A stretch of 64,000 nucleotides of DNA, from contig NW_025336481.1 in the NCBI RefSeq assembly GCF_004798865.1, positions 17,020,934 through 17,084,933 of the forward strand, written 5' to 3'. The stretch is from Varanus komodoensis. Its lineage: Eukaryota > Chordata > Lepidosauria > Squamata > Varanidae. Made by a program: the position numbers and the translations under genes. Below, piece after piece: positions 1 through 12,495 of the stretch. Below the pieces are notes generated by a model that worked only from the letters and a program-made list of their open reading frames with translations, did not search any database and had not been told where the DNA came from. The number at the start of each line of letters is the position of its first letter. Within the stretch, counting starts at the first letter, position 1.

Positions 1-234
1 CTGGGGGTGCTAGATGGCACTTGCCTCCTTCTGGTCAGAAAGCTTACCCAGAACAGTCACTTACTCAGAATATTCCACATAGATGGTGCTGGAGGACAGG
101 GAATTCTTGCTTTTAACAAGTGCTAAAAGCAAACCTTTTCAGCTAAAAGAATGACATGACTCTGGAATAGTAATTTGGGAGGGAGTGGAGCCAAGAGCTG
201 TGCCTGAGCTAGCAGATATTTGGGAAACATCAAT

Positions 235-320
235 CCTTTAATTAATTAATTAAAAGCATTTGTATCCCATGTTTCTCTATAAAATGTCCAAAGCAGCTAA
301 CAAAAAAGCAATTGATTTAA
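235..320 (-). repeat. LINE/SINE 3'-tail fragment
   Basis: A tandem of the unit taat (around 239-253) is followed by text that reads, on the minus strand, like the common squamate retroposon tail: a segment ending in a tataaat-type motif and an A/T-rich simple repeat. The plus-strand phrase gtccaaagcagctaacaa is the usual counterpart. It is short and diverged, so family assignment (L2/CR1-like tail) is tentative. Confidence 0.4.
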
Positions 321-504
321 AATGATGGGAACAAATTGAAGATGGTAGTTAAAGTGTCCCATAACAGAGCCCACTTCCGCCTAAGTAGGTTGGCTTTGTT
401 TTTGCACGCAGGCAGTCAGCCTGGCCTGTGCTGTACAGGGAAGAGGCAGCACACAGATCACTTCATCCCAGGCTTCTACACTAAGGCAAGATGGACTGTT
501 TTTC

Positions 505-610
505 TCTTTGTTGTGACTTTGTGCCATCAAGTCCTCTCTGACTTATGGCAACTCTGTGGAAAGCCCTCCACAAAGTCCTATCCATGACATCCCTGCTTAG
601 CAGCTTGTTT
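505..610 (-). mobile_element. RTE/BovB-type LINE 3'-end fragment
   Basis: The plus strand carries gtgccatcaagtcctctctg followed by acttatggcaact, the reverse complement of the conserved terminal segment of RTE/BovB-class LINEs and of SINEs that borrow their tails. A similar segment recurs at 32265-32320, and in the other orientation at 49740-49790. Only the last roughly 100 bp remain. It is non-coding and old. Confidence 0.55.
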
Positions 611-1424
611 TTCTATTTTAATTAGTATAATTTTAAATGTGCACATATACATATAAATCAACAGATGCAAATCTGCTTTGCCCTCTGTTTGGGATGGTGC
701 ATTTCCTCTTTTTAAAACAAATGCTTCTCCATCTGGAAGAATCTCTACTCACAGAAAACTAAATGTCAAGATGCTATAGCAGCCTTTACCTTGACATCTT
801 AGTTTTTTATCTGTTTATGGAGGGGGGTCCCTCCATGCGGCAACTTCTGATGCCATGAGCTCCCAGTTGCAGTCTGAAGGGGAACCATCCAGAGACAGGT
901 TCCCCAGCCCATTTGGGAGAAATAAGCCAGGATCCTATCGATCCTTTTAGGTGGGAGACTGTTCTCATGCCTGTAGCTGTTTTCAAAATTAGGGAACTTC
1001 AGCCCTGACCTCCAAGCACATGTGGCCTCCTGTTATTAGTTTTGCTGGAAAATAATGTTGATTTAATATTTACAATAGTTATTTAATAGACAAAGCAAGG
1101 AGCCTGCTGTTAGACACACTTGTCTGAAATGTCTTTCTAGTGTGCGAATCCTACAAACCTTTTATGGCCAATGCATTGTCTTCAGCTAAGCTGGTAGGAT
1201 ATGTAATGAATAATTCAAATGAAGTGCATATAAGGAAGTGAGCTGGATTCAGAAAAGTAAAGGCCATGTTTTTGTATGTCAAATTATCTCTGGGCAATTC
1301 CTTCTTCTCAGTCTTTCATTTGAATGTATTTTTTTGTAAAGGTCTACACTCATGGAACTCAGTACAGGACCTCCCTTGATTAAAAAAAAATTGTTTAAGT
1401 CCTACAGCCTTTCCTCACACTCAT

Positions 1425-1490
1425 GGCCATGCTGGCTGGGAATGATGGGTGTAGCACGGCTGGAGAGCACCAGGTTGAAGAAGGCTGCCC
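1425..1490. repeat. Fragment of palindromic DNA element (hAT-like)
   Basis: Contains ccatgctggctgggaatgat followed by gggtgtag and, at the end, gagcaccaggttgaagaagg. These are the centre and right end of the palindromic element described at 11197 and 42541. The left half is lost or too diverged to see. A second fragment of the same kind lies at 2025-2085. Confidence 0.55.
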
Positions 1491-2024
1491 TGGTGTATTG
1501 GGGCAATGCAAACCAATTAATAAGCATTCACGAAGGAAGCATAATTAATGAAGGAATCTTGTGTTTGTGCCCAATTTGCATTAATCGGTCCCACGGGAAG
1601 GAAGCAGTGCTTGTAGTACCGCCATTTTACAGAATGGCAAGCAGTGAAACAAAACTGCTAACAGAATACCAGAACTAAAGCCAGGAACAACATCTAGGAG
1701 TTTTATTAAGTTTCTGGGTGCTGGCTTCATCCAAGCAATAGACATGTTTGTGGATAAGACTAAGTAAGATTTGTTACCCTGTAAACTCTATACTGTTTTA
1801 ATAATTCTTCTGTCTGTCAAAAGATTTGTCCCAGATTCCTCACTCGATTGCCTCAGAAGTTTATCCCACAATTAAATAATCTTAATTGGGAGATATTACA
1901 TATTGAAAGCAATCAACTAGGAGCAGATATTGGTCGGTTCCTTTTATTGTAAGTCTTTCTCCTTTTAAGGGTACAGGAAATTCTGTATCCAGTAATACCA
2001 TTAATGAGTGTGAAGTTCATACCA

Positions 2025-2085
2025 GCTGGGGATGATGGGAGCTGCACTCTGACATGTCTGGAAGGCAGCAAGGTGAAGAGGGCTG
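2025..2085. repeat. Fragment of palindromic DNA element (hAT-like)
   Basis: Reads ccagctggggatgatgggag, then a ctgcactctgacatgtctgg segment and a terminus ending in gaagagggctgg. This matches the right half of the family seen whole at 11197 and 42541. Further diverged pieces, with the motif ccaaaacatctgg or ccaaacatctggaggg, lie near 2190-2210 and 2525-2560. Confidence 0.55.
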
Positions 2086-5000
2086 GCTTGGAATACTGCC
2101 ATACACCTATTTAATTAATGGGGTCCCATTTAACTTAATGAGGCATTTCCTGGTAATCATACAAAGGCAGAGGTGGGCAACTTGTAGACCAAAACATCTG
2201 GGAAGCTACAATACTTTCTGCCAAAAAATGGTATTCAAGATGGTGGACTACCAGCATCATGCAGATTTAAAAAATCATAACTAAAGCATAACCTTTAGAC
2301 AAAAATTATAACTCAACTGAAAACATAACAAAGAAATAAACAGCGCCAACCCATGAAAACCCTTCCAGCAGTGGAACAGTTTATATGCCTGAATAAAAAT
2401 GTATGTACATGCCTGCAGAAAGACAGCAAAGACAACAGATCCTTCCTCAGCAGGGAGTTCCAGAGCCTGAGAGTGGCCATCCTTTCTCATTGGCATGTTC
2501 TTTATTCTTGACAAATGTGAGCTACAGGTCCAAACATCTGGAGGGCTGCAAATTATGCATCCCTGCTGGGAGGTCTCAAAGGTACATATGTTAGGTGCGC
2601 CATATGCTGTTATTAAGAGGGAGCAATTCATTAGACACCGGTAGTGCTACCTAGTTTGAAGACTGGTATGTTTTGTTTTTCAGGAACCTGATCCTTAAAC
2701 TGTTTACAAAGTAATTAGACAACTTCAAGGCAGGCTTTTATGCTTTTAACAGGCGTAGGTCAGCCACAAGCAAACAGAGCAAATGAATTTATTCTATCTG
2801 CCAGGGAGGTAGATAAGAGTGTTCATAGCATCCTCAAAGATCATCTGGTCCAAATCTTTGGCCCTGAGGGAAATCTACTGCATAAAATCATAGAAGTGAT
2901 TAAGAATGCAGGAGTTTGGGAGGGAAAAGTGGTGAGTGCAGATTGTCCAGTATAGAAATGATTCTAAAGTTGCTCCTGAAGCCAGAATTCATCTTCCCAC
3001 CTCCACTAATTCCCAGGGAGGCAATTCTGTTGGTTTCCATGGCACTGTGCTTGGTCTCAAAAGCAAGTGAGCACAATTGCAGTCTACTCCTGTGCAGGGT
3101 TGGGTGCACCTAAGCCTATTAAAATCAATGACCTCAGGCACTACTAACCCTTGTTAACAGTAAGTTTTGTCAAAATTAGTGGGATGGACTTGCCTGCCTA
3201 TAAATATGTTTGGGTTTGAAGGACGTTTCCTTGAAGTGCACCTGTTGCTAATTTCAAAAGCCACAGTGTTGGAGACACCCGTTAAAATAGCCACGCTGCA
3301 TAAAATCCCTTTGCTAGTCTACAATCTTTTTTGTGTAATTGCTATGTTGCTTTTAGTTACATTAGGATACTTATTATAACATTAAGAATAATTAGGGCTG
3401 AACTGCAAACAAGGCTATGAGAAAACAACTCTCTAGCAAACCTTGATCTGCCTTGAAAAGCCAGCTGAATCTTCCATGTACCTTGTTAACTAGCTCAGGA
3501 AGAGTGCTAAGTATTGGATTTGTCCCATTTGAATGCTAGGGCTTGTTGACACCACTGTGATGTTATGGTTTTGCCCCCAAAGAGTCCTGGGAACTGTGCT
3601 GTAAGGGTTAAAGTGTTAAAGATCCCTTACCTCCTAACGGAACAATTGGGAGGTTTCCTGGGAAGGTGGTATTCCCTTATCTTGCTTAATGGGGTGTTCA
3701 GGAACAGGTGTAGGATTATTGGGATTGATAAAGGGTGAAGGTCATGGTTGACTGCATTATGGCTGAAGAAGGTAAGTGTAGCATCAGGTGTCTTGATGCT
3801 CCAGGCACCTCTAAAGCCACATGGGGGTGGAGATAATCCTTGGTGCTCCAAATGGCAGAGTTAGGATGAGTAACATACTGTTTGTTATCTTAATCTTCCT
3901 CCTCTGATAAAATCTATTTTCTGGTGCTCAGACAAACTCCCTCCATTAACTATATTCTCTGTGGACAGTACACAGCCCCCACTGCATAAATTGTTACCTC
4001 CCCTACCTTTTTTGTCTGGCTTAGTGCTTCAGTACTAAATGGGAGCATTGGGTATCTGGAGCAGTTCTGAGTTTTGGGCTGCCACTGTACGAGACATCGC
4101 AAAGGTCTCCATCCATCCGTGAGCCTGCCTTCTTACTGCCATCCTCACCACCTGCTTGCTGGACAACCAGAGAGCCAGGGAACTAGTCGGCTGCAGCTTC
4201 TGCTCCTCCATTTTCCCTCCACTGTTGCCTAGCCCAGAGTGACAGGCTGGTGAACAGGCAGGTTACAATAGCAGGAAGAAGGTTCAAGATTGGTGGGGAG
4301 GGGAATCTTGTCAGTGGGCCCCTGCTGAGGTATGGACCCTTGGCAAATGCCCAGCCATGCCTACCCATGGTGTCTTCCCTAATCTGGACCCTGAGACATG
4401 GCAGAGCTTTGCAACCGAAGAGGTAGGGTCTGTTGCACATGAGAAAGGACCCTGTAGCAAAAGCTTTCTCCACCACATCAGAGCAGCCTTATTCTGCCCC
4501 CTGGCCCTGAGGAAGAGGGTAAAACCGTGGAGACTTGAGAAATGTCCTTGTCAAACCTGCCATGGTGTTATCTGCATGCTGTGATTAGTGACAGGAGGAA
4601 GTTAGCAGGCTTGGCCACATTCTAGTTGGAGTAATTTTGGAGTCCTTGGAGAGCTGTGGTAGCCCTTTAGAAGAAGGCCAAGCATTCTTTGACCATGGGT
4701 ACCCTCATAAAGGAAGCTAATGACTAAACTTCAGGGTTGAACCAAACTTCTTTGCCCCAGAGGCAGTGCAATTAAGTGCTGCATAGTTATTAATTAACAG
4801 TGCTGTTAGCTATTCCTCTTCCCTTCTTTGTTCACCATATCAAGATCTTCATAGATTGGGTTTTTTTTATTAGTGGGAGAGATAACCCTGCCCTTTCCAA
4901 TTCTTCCCTGCTTGCTTAGCTCAGCAGTTTCTCCCTATTTTACCAATGGAGCCTACCAGTAAAACTGCTGAAACTACTTTTCCTGGGAGTGCCATTTCAA

Positions 5001-6112
5001 AATGCTGTGCTGGGGAGAATGTGGGGTGTTTTTTACTACTTGTGGACTTTAATACTTCAAGAGAGAACTTAAAAGACAGCTACAGACTCTGGTATCATGG
5101 TGCTGTAATGGTGAAAAGCTGCTCAGAGGTTGAATTTGCTCCAAGTTTGCAACCACCATAGGAGTTGTACCCAGTCATGGCTGAGAGTTGACATGCTGGG
5201 TACTTTGAATTCAGCAGGGCAGTGATATCAGCTGCCACCCCTGTCCCAAGACTTCATTGCTTCCTTTGAGCTTAGCTGGGGCGGGCAAATGGATTTGCCC
5301 AGCAACCATATATTATTGTGAGTTATCCCTGCTGCAAAATATTTTGGGATGGCTTAGTCTTGCAGGGCCAATTAAGATTATTTGCTTTACAGAAGTCCTG
5401 CTCCTGTGAACATGAGCATTGCTAAAACTGGCTTGTTGACACTGAGATAAAATGTTACTACTTGTGCTAGGACAACAAATTCCTGGATGCTTGGGGACAT
5501 GTGTCCATTTTTTTTTCTTGTCTTACGAAATGGCAGGTCTCCCCAAATCCAGCATGCTACTCAATATTCTGTTCTTTTCCAGTTCATGATTCTGTGACTG
5601 TCAAGCTGATCCTAATAAATTGGGTGCTATGCTACACACATACAAACACCCACCCACACACTCCTCTTAGGGATGCAGCTGTTGGGCTAGCCAATGCACA
5701 AATTGAGCATGTGAAAGCCTCTTGGTTCTTTCAGAACTCTTCTGCAAGCAAAATAGGTATGCAAAGTGCAGAAAAGGGCAGGAATCTGCAAAGGCTGAGG
5801 TACTGCAGAATATATTTATTGGTGTTCTGAATATACAAAGGCCCTTGAAGCAGTGCAGCAAAGGTGCTTTCAGGTAGTGGTGGTGATCTGGAGGCTGTTC
5901 TCTTCTGCACTGAGTGAAGTGGGCCTCGCACTATCTAGTAAGTGGATGTCTGTGATGTTTGCACCTGTCTGTCTTGCATGGTTTCTCTTGTTCCTTACAT
6001 AGAACCCTCATTAAATAAGTTGGGAGCTTCATCCAGCCCACCTTCCCACTGATTCCATCATCTTCAGTGCTAGGCTGCAATCCTAGGACAGGGTGGGGAG
6101 CCTTTGTTCTAT

Positions 6113-6300
6113 GAGAACCAGTGTGGTGGTGGTTAATGTTTTGGACTGGGGACCTGGTTCTAGTTCCCATTCAGCCATAAAGCTCACTGGGTGTCTTTGG
6201 GCCCAGGGTCACAGACCCTCAGATCCACTCCGAGAGTCTTTGGGCTGATTTAGCAGACAATAAGTTCAAAAATAAATATAAGCTGCCTTGGCCTTGGGCT
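6113..6300 (+). mobile_element. tRNA-derived SINE, degraded
   Basis: Starts with gaaccagtgtggtggtggtt, which resembles a tRNA A box, followed by ggttctagttcccattcagc carrying a B-box-like GGTTCTAGTTC. Downstream come SINE-body words (gggtgtctttgggccc, cagaccctcagatc) and ataagctgcc before the tail. The same family appears, better preserved, at 25460 and 28306. This copy has internal changes and a poor tail, so it is an old insertion. Confidence 0.7.
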
Positions 6301-7248
6301 CCTCACAGGAGGAAAAATGTTGGGAGATAATTGCATTGCGATGTAATAGTAATACAGGCTAAATCCACTTCCCCTGGGATCTCACCTCAGATGGCTTCCC
6401 CCTTTTCTCTGGCCCCACGCCTTTCATCCACCCTTTTATCCAACCAAAATTGTACTGTGGTCTCCTGGCTTTGCCGTTTCCCACCCACTCATCCTGAAGT
6501 GTTTAGTTAGTGGCAGTAAGAACTTCAAGCCAAGCTATGCTGGAGGTGTCGGCAGTTTGGCTGTAACCTCTTGCCTCCGCCTGTGGCCACCGCTGAAATG
6601 CTGCCTCCAAGAGCATCTTTGAAACCAGATTTGCTGAAGGTTCCCTAACCCTGTGCTAGAAGACCAAGTAAGGCAGTATGGGGAGAAATGTGTGTTGTAC
6701 TGTTGCAATCAAATCAGAGTTGACCCACCCTTTGAACCATTGCATGCTTGTGCTTGGCTATTTTTCTACTGCTGCTTGCCTCTATTTTCTTAAGCAACCT
6801 GTTTATTTTATGAATTATTTCTTTGTATTTCAAGATCCCAATGGATAATCTTCTTCCCTCAGTTCCTGACATTGTTTCTGGGACCACACCTGCATTTGGA
6901 ATGGCCGAGCCTAGGTTGGCTTTTGCCTAAGTTAAAAGAAAAAAATATATAGCTTTTTCATAATTCACGGACTGTGTGTTAGAAGAGCCATTTTCTGGTT
7001 TCCTGTAAATATTGAGGAATTCTGGGGATAGTACTCTTTGGTCCTGTTGATTTCTATCTCAGCAATTGGAATCATAGAGGCTTTGCTGTCTACTTGAACT
7101 TTCTCTTCCACTTGCCGTCTTTGTGGAAGTAGGTGTTCTTGAAAGAATTCCCAAGCTGAACAAATCCAGTAACCACAGGATACTTCCATTGCATTCCCTA
7201 ACAATGTTTGCTAAAGCTTGGGGACGGAGTGGGAGTGTTACTATAGAG

Positions 7249-7377
7249 CAGCCTTCCCCCACCTGGAGCACTCCAGGCTATATTTTAGGTTCCCTTCTTG
7301 ACCATTGGCTGTGCTAGTTGGAGCCTATAGGAGTTGAAGTCCAAAATATCTTGAGGGCACCCAGCCAAGCTAAGCTG
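7249..7377. repeat. Palindromic DNA element (hAT-like), nearly complete
   Basis: Left end cagccttcccccacctggag; centre accattggctgtgctagttg then ggagcctataggagttgaag; right half gtccaaaatatcttgagggc ending near ctaagctg. The two halves are diverged reverse complements, as expected for a foldback-type non-autonomous element. The family has no coding capacity. Confidence 0.65.
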
Positions 7378-7471
7378 TTTTGGAGAATACATATAATGGA
7401 ATTCATGAATCTTGGAACAGAATGGACACAGTGAAGGATTTTGTTTACTTTATGTACAGGGTTGCTTTATT

Positions 7472-7514
7472 GCAGAAGAGGCTTGCTAAAAAAGCAGAAG
7501 AGGCTTGCTAAAAC
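7472..7514 (+). repeat. Two-copy tandem duplication, 22-bp unit
   Basis: The 20-base string gcagaagaggcttgctaaaa occurs at 7472-7491 and again at 7494-7513, separated by two A residues. The identity of the units indicates a recent slippage or small tandem duplication. No function is implied. Confidence 0.9.
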
Positions 7515-8121
7515 AGTATTTGGAAATAAATTTGGTTCTCTTGAGCTTGGTGAAACAATTTGCTTGGCTACTAGTGGGTTGCTACCAAAATAGGTAAAGT
7601 GGGGCCGTGTGGTTGCTCTGTTCTAAAGGAGTGTCTGCGTTGCCAGATGGGTCCTTGCTGTTTTGCCACAGTTGCAGCTGCATTTTCTGTCAGCAGCTGA
7701 AGGGCATTTGTATATCTGAAAATAAGTAAACCCACAGCCAGGAGCTGCAATTTAATTGAGGCTTATGAGTGTGTGTTTTACCACAAGCTTTCAGGCACAC
7801 AGATGATGTGAAACCACTAGAAAAACCTGTCTATGGGCCATAGAAATGTGGCATCTGCTGCATTATGGCGATGACACATGATGTATGGGTCTATTTCAGC
7901 AAAGCATCGGCATGCTATGGAAACAAAGGTGGCTTTCATGCCAGAGCTCTCTCCTGCTGCTGAGTCATGTGTTCAGCCATGACGACCCACCTGCAAATAG
8001 CTTTCCCAGCTAGCGGGACACTTGCTTGACCCCACCAGTGAAACTGCTGAGACAAGGGAAGGGGTATATATGGGCCAAATTTTGTCCATGCGATTTCCTC
8101 TGTGCAAACTGCTCTTCAATT

Positions 8122-8690
8122 TACTGTATTTTTCGCTCTATAAGACTCACTCCCCCCCCCCCAAAGTAAGGGGAAATGTCTGTACATCTTATAGAGCAAA
8201 TGTGTGTGTGCCCGATGCCCGGGATGCTGCTGGCCCACCTGCACCACGTGGCTGGCACGCGCTTGGCGCGTGATGCTTCACCCCCCCCCCCCAGCGCAGG
8301 TGAGAGCTGTGCCACTTGGGGAGCGGTGTGGAGGAGGAGGAGCCACGGGCTTTAACCCGCCAGCTGCACAGAGAGAAGGACTACTCACCCCCACCGCCTG
8401 GGAAGACCTGCCGCCGTGCTGCCCGGAAGACCGCTGCCGGCCCGGCTGCACCACACCTGGCTGGCACGCGCTCGGCGCGCCCTGCTCCGCCCCCCTCCTC
8501 CAGCGCAGGTGAGAGCTGTTAATCACAGGTCAGTGTGTGTTTTCAAATGGCAACCCGTCTTTTAATGAAGCCCATGGGGAAGTGATGGGGAATGTGCCTG
8601 TGATTATCAGGAAGCTTTCCATGGATCCCTCCTCTAAGAACTAGGTGCGTCTTATGGTCAGGTGCGTCTTATAGAGTGAAAAATACGGTA
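8122..8690. mobile_element. TIR DNA transposon, non-autonomous, GC-rich core
   Basis: The terminal inverted repeats are about 29 bp: the left end (8122-8150) begins tactgtatttttcgctctat and the right end (8662-8690) closes with gagtgaaaaatacggta. They match at about 26 of 29 positions. Both ends carry TA, consistent with a TA target duplication as in the Tc1/mariner group, but superfamily is uncertain. The interior (about 8200-8520) is CpG-rich, holds C homopolymers at 8152-8162 and 8281-8292, and contains two related copies of an 80-bp block (8231-8311 and 8440-8519). Short open frames in it are compositional; no transposase is present. The family of ends beginning taccgtatttttcgct is widespread in squamates. 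Confidence 0.8.
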
Positions 8691-9251
8691 ATTTCTGGAG
8701 TGGTTGTACATATGGTTTTGCCATGTAGTCGTGGGGAGCAGCACACCTCAAAAGGAGGTGCTTGCTCACCAGATTGTCTCAAATGGTTTGGAATATTTAG
8801 CTGCAGCTTAACGTATATGGCGGGAGAGAACAAGCTCTGGTTTTGCATTCACAGCAGCACACACAACACCTAGAAAGGAAGGGAAATTTTATTCAACAAA
8901 GTATAGAGGAGGCACAAGCTTTTAACACAATGTTATTTAGACAGCAAATATTCCAGCTACACCCCAATCTTACTCTATATTTCTAAAGAGATAAAGAACA
9001 TCCTGCCTAATGGAGAGAGGGAGAGAGTCCAGTGCCTGTCCTGAAATGTAGTTTCTGGACAGCAGTGTCCTTACACTGTTTCTCTATGAAAGATGAGTTT
9101 CTCAGATTTATGCTAATTGCTGGAAGGGTGCTTGATTGCTTCTTGAGGAATATGAACCCTACTCCTGGCTCTCTCATTGCCTACTACTAGAAGTTTAGGT
9201 CTGAAGGCAAAACCTGAATTCCCCTAAAGTGGGTGTGTATCTGTGTGTAGA

Positions 9252-9352
9252 ACAGATATTGGTGGACTGCAACTCCTGTCAGCCCAAGTCAACATAGCCA
9301 TTAGAGGGGGATGATGGGAGTTGCAGTCTAATGACTTCTGGAGGGTCAAATG
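9252..9352. repeat. Palindromic DNA element (hAT-like), core
   Basis: The left half contains tggtggactgcaactcctgt, the centre aacatagccattagaggggg, and the right half atgatgggagttgcagtcta followed by atgacttctggaggg. The halves are reverse-complementary. Outer termini are eroded. Confidence 0.7.
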
Positions 9353-11196
9353 CCTGAGAATGTGTTGCTCCTTGATGTGACCAAATTTGGTGTGCTGAGA
9401 AAGCAGCTTTGGAGAGCCCTTGTCAAACCTAAACTCCATTTGACTCTTCTTGTAGCCTGCAGGGAGTTAGGAGAGGAGAATCCCTGTTACCCATGATCAG
9501 TTATCAGAAACTCATCCCCCTCCCCTTCCCAATCCCCTGGTAGATTTCTGATGGGAAGAGCATGGGCAGGACAGAGGGAGCCAAAACCTCCGTGGGCCAG
9601 ATGAGAAACCCCTGCAGCTACATGTTCCCCTCTGTTCTACATACTGCTTTGAACCATGAACTCACTTAAAATATTGACTCATTTTTTCATTTAAAAGAAT
9701 TAAGAGGGCTTCCCAATATACAGCTTTGTGAGGTTTACATGCTACAAAATGTTTGCTTTGAGTTTAATAATTGTAAATCTATGTTCAGGTGTGTTGTGCC
9801 TATTAGTATTGTGGGAAAAACTCGTAATCAGCTACCCTGTGCAGACATTTTATCCTATTGATAAGGCGGGGTACTAGGTTTTAGGCTTACAAGTTCTGCT
9901 TTGGATTCTTTGCTTAGAACCCCAAGATCCACCAACCAGATCGAAATGCAGAGGGATCAAGCCTAGGATGAAGGAAAGGGTACCTCTGGGCACATGCCCA
10001 AGAATTTGTTTTTGGTACCAGAACTGAATTGGTTTTTAGCACGGTTCACAAAACCCACTCCCAGTTTTCTCCCAAGCATTCTTCATTTCAGTGGCCTAAT
10101 TCAGGGACGGGAAACCTTTTTTATTTGTTGCTATTGTTAAACAAACAGGAGTCAGAAAGGCTTGTTGAGCTACTGCAAATCATCCAGAGACCTAACAGTA
10201 GATCCCAATCTGCTTTCTCCACACCCTTGAGTCAGAGGGCATGATTTGCAGATAATGCCTCTCCGGCAAACAGAAAATGCTTGGTGGGCAGAGAGCGTCA
10301 TCTCAGCAAACTGGCCCGAGCTTTCTTGACCACATACGTTGCTGCTGGATATTCATTCTTTTCCACTTAGACTAACTGTATGATTCGTTAAAGCTGGGGC
10401 CGGAGGGAAGGACTGTTGCATATAAAGCTGGAATTGAGGTGATTGTCTGGTCTTGGGAGAACCCAGGAGGAAATGGAGAACAAAAGAAGGCTGAGAAAAC
10501 AAATAAGGCCACTTCTCTGATCAAGTGAAACTCCCTTGAGGAAAAGCAATGCTTTGTGCTCACCCTGCTGCAGTTGGCCTGTGACTGGAGGGAAAGGGAG
10601 GGAAGAGGAGAGCGAGACCCCCCAGAGTAGACTGTGGCATCAGGTTTCCCTCTTTCTGTGTACTGAATCTGGGGGACAGTGGGGGGTGGAGGGAGACTGC
10701 TGGAGAGAGACTGATAATGTGTTTTGCATAGGACTGGCTTCACCAAGCATGAACTGCTTGAGAGAAGGAGCCGCAGCCTGCCAAGCCAGGGACCCCTGTG
10801 GCCTGAAACAGAGGGGAAATAAGCGTTTGTGCAGGGGGGGGGGGGAGCAGTAATAGAGCTGCTACTGTGGGAAAGTGAGCCTGGTGCCAAACCTCAAGTG
10901 AGGGGGTGACCTGTGTGTGCGCGTGCATGTGAGTGTGTGAGGGAAGAGAGGTCTGCCCCCCTGTTTTTCCCACAGTAGTACTGCCATTAGGGTTTGTAGC
11001 GCTGCCACTTTTCTCTTTCCAAGTCCTGCGACCAGAATCAGCCCTCCAGCCAAAAAACAACACAAAGCAAAAATCATTACTGCTTTGCTTTCTAAACCCC
11101 ACTTTAAAAGAATAACAGTCCTCAGCCTGCCCCGGGCCCCACTCTGCTTGTCACAGCAGAAGAACGGGAGGCCTTTCAGAATGGCATGGCATGAGA

Positions 11197-11328
11197 CAGC
11201 CTTCTCCAAATCAGTGCCCTCTGGATGTTTAGGACTGTAGCTCCCATCAACCCCAGCCTATATGACTATCTGGGGAAGATGGGAACTGTAGAGCAAATAT
11301 CTGAAAGGCACCAGGATGGGGAATACTG
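11197..11328. repeat. Palindromic DNA element (hAT-like), complete
   Basis: Runs from cagccttctccaaatcagtg to caccaggatggggaatactg, which are mutually inverted. The inner arms are also inverted: gatgtttaggactgtagctc on the left, gggaactgtagagcaaatat on the right. Non-coding, about 130 bp. This is one of the clearest full-length copies of the commonest element in the window. No unambiguous 8-bp target duplication survives. Confidence 0.75.
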
Positions 11329-12339
11329 ATCTAGAAAGTAGTATCGTTGTCTACTGATGTTGCTGAAATTCTGCACCAAGGCGCTCTAAAAAGTTTTACA
11401 ACTGAATTCCCCCTCCTCCACTGTCACAGGCCTTCTTTCTGACATTTGCACAATTATATTACAAAAAAAGTTGCTGCACTGATCATGTTTACCTTATATA
11501 GCTGTACAGAGCAAATTCCGTGAAAGCCAAGACGATCGCTTTCTTTGAAAAATGAGAATGAATGTCTTTAAAGAGTGTTCATTAATAAGTAGGGCTTAGA
11601 CAAGGACAGCTAGCTTCCTGCTTTGTCTTAAGAAAAACATTTTTTTGAATTTATATCTGGCACCAAGGACCAGTCTTTAAAATACAACTAAGCTTTCTGT
11701 ACCAGAGTGAAGATATATGGCCCCATTAAATCCAAAGGCTGTTCCATCAAATGCAGAGTAAGAAATAAACAATGAAAACATGGAATTATTTGCAATAAAT
11801 ATGGCAGTAAAATAAGGTGGTGGTAGCCTGAATTGACCTGCGAGGGCTACATCATCCAATTGAAGACTGCCTTTTCAGTTGATGTAACAGAAATTTACAG
11901 GAGAGAACTGCATGTATTCTAATATCTAGCAAAGATGAAACTACTTGGGCAGCACAAATGATCACAGTTCCTCTTTGGTCATAATGAAATCTCTTGCAAG
12001 AAACATATCTAGAGGAATATCATGAGGAAAAAAGCACTGGAGCAGCATGTGTGCCAGGAGGGAAGAAACATGAAGTGCATTGGGAGGGATATTTAAACAC
12101 ACATCCACCATCTGCTTCTCCACTAAACATTGTCCTTTCCCATACCTGCTTTTTTCCTACAAGAAGTAGCCACTGCCAGTTTTAATGCACACATTCTAAT
12201 GCTTGCAATGTGTGGTTGAGCAGTCTGGAGCATCCAGGAGTGGCAATTTCTATCCATTTTGAAGCCTCTGTGTTTTGTCTCCAGCTGTCTCCTTTTCACA
12301 GAGTTTATAAATAGTATGAGCTCGTCTCCCCTGACTGGT

Positions 12340-12495
12340 ACTTTTTAAAATTAGTATTTTTTCTTCTATTTTATTGTTTTATTATGCATTACTTATATGG
12401 AATTGCTTTAATTGTTGCTGCTCAATGTGATATATGACACTCAGAGAACCTCATGGCTATGAGGTGTGGCATACAAGTGTAAATAATAAATAAAA
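12340..12495 (+). mobile_element. L2/CR1-like LINE 3' UTR and tail
   Basis: A T-rich segment (ttttattgttttattatgca) is followed by a line of the type 'gagaacct...ggctatgaggtgtggcata' and ends in gtaaataataaataaa. This order (T-rich 3' UTR, a short conserved block, then a taaataa tail) is that of reptile LINE/SINE 3' ends. No coding part is left. Confidence 0.55.

Noticed and set aside
10372-11209. Long overlapping minus-strand open frames (up to 172 codons), Ser/Pro-rich
   Set aside because: Low-complexity composition, a 12-base G run at 10834-10845 inside, frames open in several phases at once, and no domain. Best explained by GC/purine-rich sequence.
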